Numbered from the stretch's first letter, positions 1 through 5,314 are shown. The stretch: DNA of 6,950 nucleotides from Nitrospirota bacterium (GCA_013334545.1 JAAXXJ010000155.1:1-6950), one strand, 5' to 3'. The notes: generated by a model from the letters alone, not told the origin. Numbers and translations are program-made.

Positions 1-231
1 ATGGATCGTATAGGTGGCGCTGCTCACAGTTGCGCAGTCCAGGGCCTCGCTGAAGGTGACTGACACATCCGTGTTCGTCAGCAGTCCTGTTGCCCCCTGT
101 GCGGGACTCTTGCTCGAGACCGTCAGATAGGCCGTTGCCGGCGGGTTATCGCCTCCATCCCCTCCTCCGCAAGCACCGAGCAGGAGCCCGAACGCCGTAA
201 CCACGACACACAACGATGCAGTCCGTTTCAT
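1..231 (-). CDS. Exported lipoprotein with Ig-like domain, N-terminal part only
   Basis: The frame is open from an ATG at 229-231 to the left edge (77 codons), so the protein is cut by the window. It begins with a lipoprotein signal peptide: basic start MKRT, a hydrophobic stretch at residues 7-18, and the lipobox L18-G19-A20-C21. Cys21 would be lipidated after signal peptidase II cleavage, and it is followed by a Gly/Asp-rich linker (22-28). Residues 35-77 resemble the start of a bacterial Ig-like domain of the SbsA/Big_5 type: the pattern SPAQGATGL, then VSVTFSEALD and ATVSSATY, matches that family's usual 'P-x-x-G-A ... V-x-F-S-E-x-(M/L)-D' opening. A strong AGGAGG ribosome site lies 5-6 bases upstream. 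The protein is probably anchored in the outer membrane. Its function is unknown, and the rest may carry more Ig repeats or another domain. Confidence 0.85.
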   Translation of the reverse strand, partial: MKRTASLCVVVTAFGLLLGACGGGDGGDNPPATAYLTVSSKSPAQGATGLLTNTDVSVTFSEALDCATVSSATYTIH

Positions 232-726
232 GACACACCTCCTGTGGAACAGAATTGATCCAACCTGTGCATGCTTCGCATTTTTCTGCTTCCTCCGCTC
301 TTCCCTCCTCCGCAGACCATGCAGGGGAACAGGAACAACTTCGCCATCGCACTACGCGGCGAACGCCCCGATGCACGATATTCACCTGTAGATGTGCGGG
401 TAATATAAATTAAAAATAGCAAAGAGACGTACTGTTGTAAAGAGATATGCATCAAATAATTTCACGATGAGCTGCAGATGGTGCTTGGGGACATTGTTGC
501 ACCTGTTGCGCTGTAGGTACTGAGCTTACGTCCGTGGGAGGGTGGATGGGCGGGATGGGAATACCGTGCAATTCCCCTATGGTGTGATTCGAGGATAGTC
601 CAAAAGAGTGCGGGAGTCAAGATAACAGGGGTGGAACAAAAAAAAGCTGCCAACCGGTTTGGGTAAGTAGCTCATGAAGCGGTTTCAAATTGTTGAAAAT
701 CCAGAGAAAGTACGTCATCCCGGGCT
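232..726. other. 495-bp spacer with no recognisable gene
   Basis: No frame here has both a ribosome site and protein-like composition; the short frames at 462-653 and 228-455 look like chance. The stretch 400-470 is AT-rich and is the most likely place for the promoter of the lipoprotein gene (minus strand, near TATATT at about 402-407), but I see no convincing -35 box. A small inverted repeat (TTTCAA 683-688 / TTGAAA 693-698) lies near the right end. I recognise no riboswitch or tRNA. Confidence 0.5.
237..243 (-). promoter_or_regulatory. Ribosome binding site of the lipoprotein gene
   Basis: The minus strand reads AGGAGGT here, five bases before the ATG at 229-231. It fixes the start of a frame that is otherwise cut by the window edge. 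Confidence 0.8.
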
Positions 727-751
727 CTACCGTTTCGGCAGGGGGATGACG
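713..751 (-). terminator. Hairpin over the stop codon of the 106-aa gene, terminator-like but without a T-run
   Basis: CGTCATCCC (713-721) and GGGATGACG (743-751) form a perfect 9-bp stem. Nested inside is CTGCCG-AAA-CGGTAG on the minus strand (727-741; one G-T pair), which contains the TAG stop. The minus strand continues with TACTTTCTCTGG, so the U-tract is poor. It could end transcription or protect the 3' end of the mRNA. Confidence 0.4.
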
Positions 752-1047
752 TTCGATCGGTTCTGTTCCCCGGGCTTGGCGTCCTTCGCCCGCGTCAGGA
801 TGCCGGGGGCGACATTCCAGTGCTCTCCGTTGTCGGTGATGACCGTGACCGTCTTCTTGTTGTACCTGGTCAGCACGCCGGAAAGCGCGGGCCGTTCGTC
901 GGGCTTGAAGGATACCCGGTCGCCGACCTTGAACTCAAGCATCTTATGATGCGCCCGCTCCTGGCTCAGGAAGCGCAGCCGCTCGACGATCCTGCGGTTC
1001 AAATCGACAAGCTCATCTTCCGTGAGCTGGGTGATGTCGATCTTCAT
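727..1047 (-). CDS. Conserved 106-aa protein with KOW/SH3-like core, function unknown
   Basis: The ATG at 1045-1047 has a GGAGG site (1054-1058) six bases upstream. The protein is soluble and charged, with no signal peptide. Residues 8-34 form an amphipathic helix (TEDELVDLNRRIVERL) rich in Arg/Glu. Residues 38-87 look like a small beta barrel: EFKVGDRVSFKPD, then GVLTRYNKKTVTVITD, then EHWNVAPGIL. This 'VGDRV-x-F ... G-x-(L/V)-x-R-x-N-K-K-T-V-T-V' pattern is typical of KOW/SH3-like nucleic-acid or ribosome-binding folds. The last ~20 residues are basic and probably disordered. Similar small proteins are widespread in bacteria, but I know of no assigned function. A role in RNA or DNA binding is inference from the fold pattern only. 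The gene stands alone, with about 170 bp on its 5' side, and ends inside a strong hairpin. Confidence 0.8.
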   Translation of the reverse strand: MKIDITQLTEDELVDLNRRIVERLRFLSQERAHHKMLEFKVGDRVSFKPDERPALSGVLTRYNKKTVTVITDNGEHWNVAPGILTRAKDAKPGEQNRSNVIPLPKR

Positions 1048-1095
1048 GGGAAGCCTCCATCAACAAGGTCATGTTATGCGTAATGCGGCTTGACA

Positions 1096-1123
1096 TTTAT
1101 CGTTTCGCCGAACGCCGCCTCAA
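1096..1123 (-). promoter_or_regulatory. Possible sigma70-type promoter for the 106-aa gene
   Basis: On the minus strand TTGAGG (1118-1123) is followed after 16 bases by GATAAA (1096-1101), about 40 bases upstream of the ribosome site. Three or four bases match each consensus box. It is plausible only by position and sequence. The rest of the spacer 1048-1218 shows nothing I can name. Confidence 0.25.
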
Positions 1124-1218
1124 CTTGAAGTCACAATTAGTAATTTCACGTTCAAATGTTAGGACAACCTCCCGGGCCGCCGATCAGGCTACCTTCTTCT
1201 GCAGCGACGCTGCTACTG

Positions 1219-1533
1219 CTACTTCACGAAGGAGCAGCAGTAATCGGAGAGGATCCTGACTTTCATCGTAAACTTGGAATTGGCCGGCACCTCGAAGGAC
1301 TCGCCGCCCTTCACGGCCTTCCACGAGGATGTGCCGGGAAGCATCACGTCAAGCTCGCCGGACAGGATCTCCATGATCTCCCTGTCGCCGGTCGAGAACT
1401 CGTACTCGCCCGGCTGCATGATGCCCAGGGTCTTTTTGGACCCGTCGGGGAAGAGGACCGTCCTGCTCACGACCTTGCCGTCGAAATAGATGTTGGCCTT
1501 TTTCACTACTGTCACATTCTTGAACTCGGACAT
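1219..1533 (-). CDS. ppnP: Pyrimidine/purine nucleoside phosphorylase (DUF1255/cupin)
   Basis: The 104-aa protein matches the PpnP (YaiE, UPF0345) family in length and motifs: FDGKVVSR (17-24), TLGIMQPGEYEFSTG (35-49), the cupin strand ILSGELDVMLPG (56-67), FEVPANSKF (80-88) and the typical C-terminal SDYCCSF (96-102). The family splits nucleosides such as uridine, cytidine, adenosine, guanosine and inosine with phosphate, giving the free base and ribose 1-phosphate in the cytoplasm (nucleoside salvage). I chose the ATG at 1531-1533 because AGGAGGG (1540-1546) lies six bases upstream and the family starts there. A longer in-frame extension to 1614 has no ribosome site and adds non-homologous sequence. 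The gene is monocistronic as far as can be seen. Upstream lies 'ccacagatga ... acacaaattgacacagatgg' (about 1553-1605), a degenerate repeat-like stretch. Confidence 0.92.
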   Translation of the reverse strand: MSEFKNVTVVKKANIYFDGKVVSRTVLFPDGSKKTLGIMQPGEYEFSTGDREIMEILSGELDVMLPGTSSWKAVKGGESFEVPANSKFTMKVRILSDYCCSFVK

Positions 1534-1539
1534 GAAATA

Positions 1540-1546
1540 CCCTCCT
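1540..1546 (-). promoter_or_regulatory. Ribosome binding site of ppnP
   Basis: AGGAGGG on the minus strand, six bases before the ATG at 1531-1533. It decides the start against the longer upstream frame. Confidence 0.75.
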
Positions 1547-1632
1547 GTTGGGACCACAGATGACCGAAAGTAGGCGCTTCTAAGCGACACAAATTGACAC
1601 AGATGGAACAACAAATAACAGCAAACCTTGGA

Positions 1633-1663
1633 CCTTTTCTCACCGCAGAGGACGCAGAGGACG
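1633..1663. repeat. 31-bp direct repeat, copy 1, just downstream of the GxxExxY gene
   Basis: This copy matches 2081-2111 at 28 of 31 positions in the same orientation (differences at 1641, 1644 and 1648). It contains the tandem motif gcagaggac-gcagaggacg. The two copies bracket the GxxExxY pseudogene exactly. Confidence 0.8.
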
Positions 1664-1673
1664 ACAACGTCGA

Positions 1674-2052
1674 CTACAATCCATTCACCATTTTTTTTAT
1701 TCCATCCTTCAGATGCACTACATTGAAATTGATCAACAGACCGAGGGCCTTGTTGCTTAATTTAAGATAAGAAAGGAGTTGGGCTTCATGGATCGGCAAT
1801 TTCTTCTCAACAGCTTTCAACTGGACGATGATGCTGTCAGCAACCAGAAGGTCGATCCGGTAGCCTGCAGCAATCATCACGCCATAATACTCGAGCGGTA
1901 GCGATACCTGGGAAAGAACGATTAATCCGATTTTTCGCAGGTCATGCAAAGAGACAGGACTCGTAAGCACTCTCCAGCAGTCCAGGTCCCAATGTCGTAT
2001 GCACCCGCATGGCAGCTTCTATGATCAAACCGCTGATCTTATTGATGTCCAT
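1674..2052 (-). pseudogene. GxxExxY-family protein gene, broken by a one-base frameshift
   Basis: Two overlapping frames together give one full-length GxxExxY protein (about 125 aa). The upstream frame starts MDINKISGLIIEAA (ATG 2050-2052) and carries the name-giving G24-x-x-E27-x-x-Y30 in GPGLLESAY. It then runs into a TGA right after ESCLFA. The next frame continues with LHDLRKIGL, then YYGVMIAAGYRIDLLVAD, KKLPIHEAQLLSYLKL and LLINFNVVHLKDGIKKMV. Removing one T from the TTT at 1948-1950 restores ESCLLHDLRKIGL, just as in intact members. The C-terminal half resembles a PD-(D/E)xK nuclease fold. The expected E-L-K is Q-L-K here (CAG at 1821-1823), a second sign of decay. The start has no good ribosome site. 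A sequencing or assembly error in the T-run is the alternative explanation for the shift. The family's function is unknown. Confidence 0.8.
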
Positions 2053-2080
2053 AGCGTTCATCCAACAGCAAAACTTAAAA

Positions 2081-2111
2081 CCTTTTCTTACGGCAAAGGA
2101 CGCAGAGGACG
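2081..2111. repeat. 31-bp direct repeat, copy 2, just upstream of the GxxExxY gene
   Basis: Partner of 1633-1663, offset by 448 bp, 28 of 31 identical. A weak inverted echo (ccctctgcgccct, about 2181-2193) follows further right. Beside it is the perfect palindrome GGGTTTAAACCC (2133-2144), of unknown meaning. Confidence 0.8.
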
Positions 2112-2224
2112 TCCGAGTCAACATCATTTCCTGGGTTTAAACCCCAAAGCATGAGGCCTTTGACTTCCTCTCCTGCCTTTCCCTCTGCGCCCTGGTTTGT
2201 TTTAGTCAAGTATTTTTTATAGAG

Positions 2225-2427
2225 AACCTTGCTCTCGCGTAAAGTCTCAGTCTTAGGTGCGGCACCTTACCCAATCCTGGTATTTTGAGGGTCTCGACAG
2301 AGCCCAAACCTTGCTTCATTGGGATTAAGGTGCAAGCGGGGAGTTATGTAAGCTCTGTGTGAAGGTCGGCTGGGCCGCCTTAGATGTCGCAGACGATAAT
2401 CTCCCCGCTTACACGCAAAGACGTCTG
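2225..2427 (-). ncRNA. Candidate bridge RNA (seekRNA) of the IS
   Basis: Two hairpins abut exactly. SL-A (2334-2410): a 10-bp GC-rich stem aagcggggag/ctccccgctt plus four more pairs, a symmetric 14/14-nt internal loop (2348-2361 and 2382-2395), then an 8-bp inner stem (2362-2370 with 2374-2381). SL-B (2262-2333): a 14-bp stem with a 2-nt bulge (2262-2275 with 2318-2333), a 13/12-nt internal loop (2276-2288 and 2306-2317), then an inner stem (2289-2294 with 2299-2305). Loop strands repeat end sequences: AAGCTCTGTGT (2350-2360 = 3797-3807) and AACCTTGCT (2307-2315 = 2225-2233). Known bridge RNAs have one target-binding and one donor-binding internal loop and guide the transposase to its target. 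RNA ends are not visible, so the interval given is the whole non-coding region. Confidence 0.72.
2228..2233. repeat. Subterminal inverted repeat, distal end of the IS
   Basis: CTTGCT, partner of 3794-3799. It lies inside the 9-bp AACCTTGCT (2225-2233) that recurs in internal loop B of the candidate bridge RNA. Confidence 0.45.
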
Positions 2428-3690
2428 TTATGCAGCCTCCTTGAGTTGGAGCCGTGTTTCTGAGTAATTGGGTACGTACTCGCTATGGTCACGCACAAGA
2501 GCAAAGAGAATGCCGAGAATCTTTCGGCCGACAGCCACCAGGGCCTTGGGCTTTGGCATGCCTCGGTCACAGGCGCTTCGATACCACTGACGCATCGCGC
2601 CGCCTTTCTTGACGGTGTTGAGGGCGGCAAAATACAGAAGCTTCCGCATCAGCGGACGGCCGCGCTTGGAGATGTGACGCTGCCCTTTATGTCTGCCGGA
2701 ACTCACTTCAAAGAGATCCAGCCCTGCGAGCTTCATGACTTCGCCCAGCGTGCGGAACTTCCGGAAGTCTCCCACTTCTCCAATCAGGCCGGCTGCCGTA
2801 ACTTGGCCGATCCCCTTGAGCGACAGAAGCGTGGTGCTGTAGGGAATCCGAGCGAGATGCGCTGTCATCTCTTGCTCCAGGCTCTCGGTAAATCGCTCCG
2901 CGGCATCAAGAAGGGAAAGAAGCTCATGTATCTCCATCACGACGCTTGCTTGGCCTTCAGCGACGCCAACCGACGATTTTGCGGCCTCGTAGAGCGCCTG
3001 TGCGCGGTCCTCCTTCAGTTTCCCCCGACTGACCTTTCTCAGTGTCTTCGCAAGGTCGGGAAGGCCGTAGGCCACGATATTCTGGGGCGTTGGGTGATGC
3101 TTCAGAAAATATCGGGCGCTTGCGCTCGCGACATCCTTGATCACCTGCAAAAACTCCGGGAAGATGCTCGCCAGAAGGCACTGGATCTGGTTCGCCAGGG
3201 CCGTATGGCGCCGGATGCTGCGTTCCCGGGCCTGGCTGAGCCTGCGAAGTTCGGCAGCAGGCCCTTCAGGGATCACCACCGTAAGGAATCGGCTCATTGC
3301 GATGATGTCGGCAATGACTTTCGGATCCTTCTGGTCGGTCTTGTTCGGCGAGTTATCCGTTACTTCCTTGAATCGTTTCGTATGCAGTGGATTTACCTGC
3401 ACCAGCTCCGCGCCCCGCGCCCGCATGAAGTGCGCCAGGGGTTCGCCGTAGGGACCGGTGGACTCATAGCCGAAGAGAATACCATCAAGGTTGTGGAGCT
3501 TCTGGGCATGGGAGACCCGTTCCCAGAACCCCCAAAATCCCGCGCCGTTATTCGGAATACCGAAGGGCTTTACATCGGTTCCGTCCGGACAGCGCCAGTA
3601 ACCGAAATGCTTGTCTTTTCCCATATCGGCAGTCACGATAAGAAGGTTCCTGTTGACGGCAACACCCTTTTTTGTTTTAATCGTCTTCAC
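2428..3690 (-). CDS. IS110-family transposase (DEDD + serine recombinase)
   Basis: The 420-aa protein is full length for the family and has no internal break. The N-terminal RuvC-like DEDD domain has D22 (VTADMGKDKH), E76 (FGYESTGPYG), and D119 with D122 (KTDQKDPKVIADI). A coiled, helical linker spans roughly 145-280. The C-terminal Transposase_20 domain has a helix-hairpin-helix stretch (LLSLKGIGQVTAAGLIGEVG, 288-307), then the catalytic serine motif S331-G332 in FEVSSGRHKG and the conserved HISKRGRPLMRKLLYFAA. The enzyme catalyses excision, circle formation and RNA-guided insertion. The start is GTG (3688-3690), supported by AAAGGAG (3698-3704) seven bases upstream. All key residues are present, so it is probably active. 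The long plus-strand frame 2485-3795 is its antisense shadow. Confidence 0.95.
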   Translation of the reverse strand: MKTIKTKKGVAVNRNLLIVTADMGKDKHFGYWRCPDGTDVKPFGIPNNGAGFWGFWERVSHAQKLHNLDGILFGYESTGPYGEPLAHFMRARGAELVQVNPLHTKRFKEVTDNSPNKTDQKDPKVIADIIAMSRFLTVVIPEGPAAELRRLSQARERSIRRHTALANQIQCLLASIFPEFLQVIKDVASASARYFLKHHPTPQNIVAYGLPDLAKTLRKVSRGKLKEDRAQALYEAAKSSVGVAEGQASVVMEIHELLSLLDAAERFTESLEQEMTAHLARIPYSTTLLSLKGIGQVTAAGLIGEVGDFRKFRTLGEVMKLAGLDLFEVSSGRHKGQRHISKRGRPLMRKLLYFAALNTVKKGGAMRQWYRSACDRGMPKPKALVAVGRKILGILFALVRDHSEYVPNYSETRLQLKEAA

Positions 3691-3793
3691 GGCTATGCTC
3701 CTTTCTACGGTTTGGATTTACCACCTCGCCAGCTGGTTCCAAATCTAGAAAGTGAGTATAGCCTTTCTTATTGGAGCTTAGCTACTGCAATAT

Positions 3794-3799
3794 AGCAAG
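3794..3799. repeat. Subterminal inverted repeat, transposase-upstream end of the IS
   Basis: AGCAAG on the plus strand, the complement of CTTGCT at 2228-2233 near the other end. It is short (6 bp), so on its own it is weak; it gains weight from the adjacent matches to the RNA loops. Confidence 0.45.
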
Positions 3800-3846
3800 C
3801 TCTGTGTCCTGGTGAAGGTTTTGCCGTTCGCAGCCCGGTCTTGGTC

Positions 3847-5022
3847 ATGACACGACGAACGCTCATAGCTGTCCCGGCCCTTCTCGCCCTGTTCCTGGCT
3901 ATAGCGGGGGCCGTGTGCGCCGAGGACAGCCAGGAAAAGCATCAGGAACTCCAGCGCATCAAGAAGGAGATGCAGGAGAAGAAGCAGAAGCTCCAGCGCG
4001 CAGATAAACGGGAGCGCTCGATCCTTACCGAGCTGGAGAAGATCGACCGCGAGATACAGGCCGGGAGCGCCCAGCTCGCTGACCAGCGGAGGAAGCTCCG
4101 CGAGGCTGAGGCCGCGCTTGCGGAGATAGAGCAGAGCAACACGGCGACCACCCAGGAGCTCGCGCGGCTCAAGCAGCTCTACGCGGCGCGGCTCCGGGCG
4201 CTCTACAAGATGAGCAGGACCGGCGGCTACGCGCTGGCGGTCCTTTCGTCGGACAGCTTCACGTCGGCCTACCGGCGGGTACGATACTTGGGGATCATTG
4301 CCGAGCGTGACAAGCGGATGATCGGCGAGTACGGCGCAGCCCTGGAGCGTCTGGCCAGCCGCGAGCGAGAGGTGCGGGACCGCGCGGGCGAGATCCTCGC
4401 CCGGCGGGAGGCGGTGGAGAAGAAGCGCGTCTCCCTTGAGTCCCAGCGGAGGAAAAAGGGGGAGATCCTCGGCTCGGTGAAGCAGGAGAAGACCGTCTAC
4501 GAGGCGACCTTGAAGGACCTCGAGGAGTCGTCATCGAACCTCTGGGCCATGATCCGCCTGGCGGAGCGGGACAAGAAGGCCGCCAGGAAAAAGGCGCCTG
4601 TCCACGATACTGTCCCGGCATCGGCGGACCGGAACCGGTTCCCCTGGCCGGTGAAGGGGCCGGTCCTGACCCGCTTCGGCTCGCAGCGCCATCCTCAGTT
4701 CGGGACCGCGATCTTCCGGCGCGGGATCGACATCGAGGCGCGCACGGGAGATGAGGTGCGGGCGGTGCATGACGGCCAGGTGGTCTTCGCCGACTGGTAC
4801 AAGGGATACGGCAGGCTCGTCATCATCGACCATGGCGAGGGACTGTATACGCTCTACGGGCACCTTTCACAGCTTGGGGTTGGGGGCGGGGACCGCGTTA
4901 CGCGGGGCCAGGTGGTCGGCCTTGCCGGGGACACGGGGAGCCTCAAGGGGTCCAAGCTCTACTTCGAGGTCCGGCGGAACGGCGAGGCGGAGGACCCCCT
5001 TCTGTGGCTGGCAAAACGGTAG
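3847..5022 (+). CDS. envC: EnvC-like murein hydrolase activator (coiled coil + degenerate M23/LytM)
   Basis: The 391-aa protein has a Sec signal peptide (MTRRTL, hydrophobic core 7-22, cleavage after AVCA at residue 25). Two long coiled coils rich in Lys/Glu/Arg follow (about 29-120 and 150-250), then a LytM domain (265-391: RFPWPVKGPVLTRFG to the end). The zinc site is degenerate: the first His of HxGxD is Arg291 (FRRGID), and the HxH of HLHFE is Lys370-Leu-Tyr372 (SKLYFEVR). Asp295 and YGH339L remain. Loss of metal ligands is typical of EnvC, which does not cut murein itself but activates periplasmic amidases, usually under FtsEX. The ATG at 3847 is chosen for its compact signal peptide; TTG 3841 is also possible. 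There is no good ribosome site, but the ATG overlaps a TGA (3848-3850) of another frame. ctpA follows. A different EnvC/NlpD-like role cannot be excluded. Confidence 0.88.
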   Translation: MTRRTLIAVPALLALFLAIAGAVCAEDSQEKHQELQRIKKEMQEKKQKLQRADKRERSILTELEKIDREIQAGSAQLADQRRKLREAEAALAEIEQSNTATTQELARLKQLYAARLRALYKMSRTGGYALAVLSSDSFTSAYRRVRYLGIIAERDKRMIGEYGAALERLASREREVRDRAGEILARREAVEKKRVSLESQRRKKGEILGSVKQEKTVYEATLKDLEESSSNLWAMIRLAERDKKAARKKAPVHDTVPASADRNRFPWPVKGPVLTRFGSQRHPQFGTAIFRRGIDIEARTGDEVRAVHDGQVVFADWYKGYGRLVIIDHGEGLYTLYGHLSQLGVGGGDRVTRGQVVGLAGDTGSLKGSKLYFEVRRNGEAEDPLLWLAKR

Positions 5023-5025
5023 ACG

Positions 5026-5136
5026 AATCCAGGAGCGAGCACAGGCCCTCCTGTTTTTTCGGGGATAGCGAGCGATTAGAATAAAATATACTACCTTGAG
5101 GATCAAAGCTCCACGCAGCAATCTTCAGGGAGCTTA
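5026..5136 (+). repeat. Tandem structured repeat, unit 1 (111 bp)
   Basis: Starts AATCCAGGAGCGAGC and is followed directly by a second, similar unit. Conserved blocks are the terminator-like hairpin with T6, then ATAGCGAGCGAT, then TGAGGATC(A/G)AAGC, and a closing hairpin (AAGCTCC 5106-5112 / GGAGCTT 5129-5135). Confidence 0.85.
5030..5059 (+). terminator. Terminator-like hairpin in repeat unit 1, downstream of envC
   Basis: CAGGAG (5030-5035) pairs with CTCCTG (5048-5053) across a 12-nt loop and is followed by six T (5054-5059). The stem is short, so termination may be partial. It starts 8 bases after the envC stop. Confidence 0.5.
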
Positions 5137-5245
5137 AATCCAGGAGCGAGCATAGGCCCTCCTGTTTTTTCGGGATAGCGAGCGATCAGGATAAACACCT
5201 ACCCTGAGGATCGAAGCCGCGCTGCATATTGCTGCAGGGTGCTTC
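5137..5245 (+). repeat. Tandem structured repeat, unit 2
   Basis: Aligns to unit 1 along its whole length, nearly identical over the first 50 bases and diverged after that. The closing hairpin is kept although its sequence changed (GAAGC 5213-5217 / GCTTC 5241-5245, with inner CTGCA 5222-5226 / TGCAG 5233-5237). Conservation of pairing with changed bases suggests that the RNA or DNA structure matters. Confidence 0.85.
5141..5170 (+). terminator. Terminator-like hairpin in repeat unit 2, upstream of ctpA
   Basis: Same hairpin as in unit 1: CAGGAG 5141-5146, CTCCTG 5159-5164, T6 5165-5170. Two in series between envC and ctpA would reduce read-through. Confidence 0.45.
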
Positions 5246-5258
5246 ACTGTGGTATTAT
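5229..5258 (+). promoter_or_regulatory. Possible sigma70-type promoter for ctpA
   Basis: TTGCTG (5229-5234), 18-bp spacer, TATTAT (5253-5258; five of six match TATAAT). It lies after both terminator-like hairpins and 30-57 bases before the possible ctpA starts, so ctpA may be expressed independently of envC. Confidence 0.4.
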
Positions 5259-5314
5259 AAAGCGATTTCCCGACCAAGGAGATGAGAATGAAGCTGTACA
5301 CGGAGGAGAATGAA

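Larger units (their letters stand above)
2223..3799 (-). mobile_element. IS110-superfamily insertion sequence, IS1111-like, apparently complete
   Basis: The element consists of an intact DEDD/serine transposase (2428-3690) and a 200-bp structured non-coding region on its 3' side. Placing the non-coding RNA downstream of the transposase is the hallmark of the IS1111 subgroup; the IS110 subgroup has it upstream. A short subterminal inverted repeat, CTTGCT at 2228-2233 and its complement AGCAAG at 3794-3799, lies at the two ends, also as in IS1111. These elements make no classical long terminal repeats and no long target duplication. I set the ends at a shared CT dinucleotide (minus strand; 2223-2224 and 3798-3799), giving about 1.58 kb. 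The exact ends are inference and could be off by several bases. It separates the GxxExxY region from envC. Confidence 0.75.

Noticed and set aside
674..949. Plus-strand frames over 674-1083
   Set aside because: Opposite strand of the 106-aa gene, which has a ribosome site and conserved-looking motifs.
1534..1614. N-terminal extension of ppnP
   Set aside because: No ribosome site at 1614 and no family similarity; AGGAGGG supports the start at 1533.
1633..2111. CRISPR array from the repeated gcagaggac motif
   Set aside because: Only two units 448 bp apart with a gene between them and no spacer periodicity.
2141..2222. Open frame running from 2141 to the IS end and, with the IS removed, on to the TGA at 3848-3850, as if a gene had been split
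   Set aside because: Only about 43 codons, no ribosome site, and it crosses low-complexity and AT-rich spacer; probably chance.
2485..3795. 436-aa plus-strand open frame
   Set aside because: Antisense of the clear IS110 transposase; no ribosome site, no recognisable domain, composition of a shadow frame.
5026..5245. Tandem repeats as c-di-GMP or other known riboswitches in tandem
   Set aside because: None of the conserved riboswitch core motifs I know are present; only hairpins and a T-run are seen.
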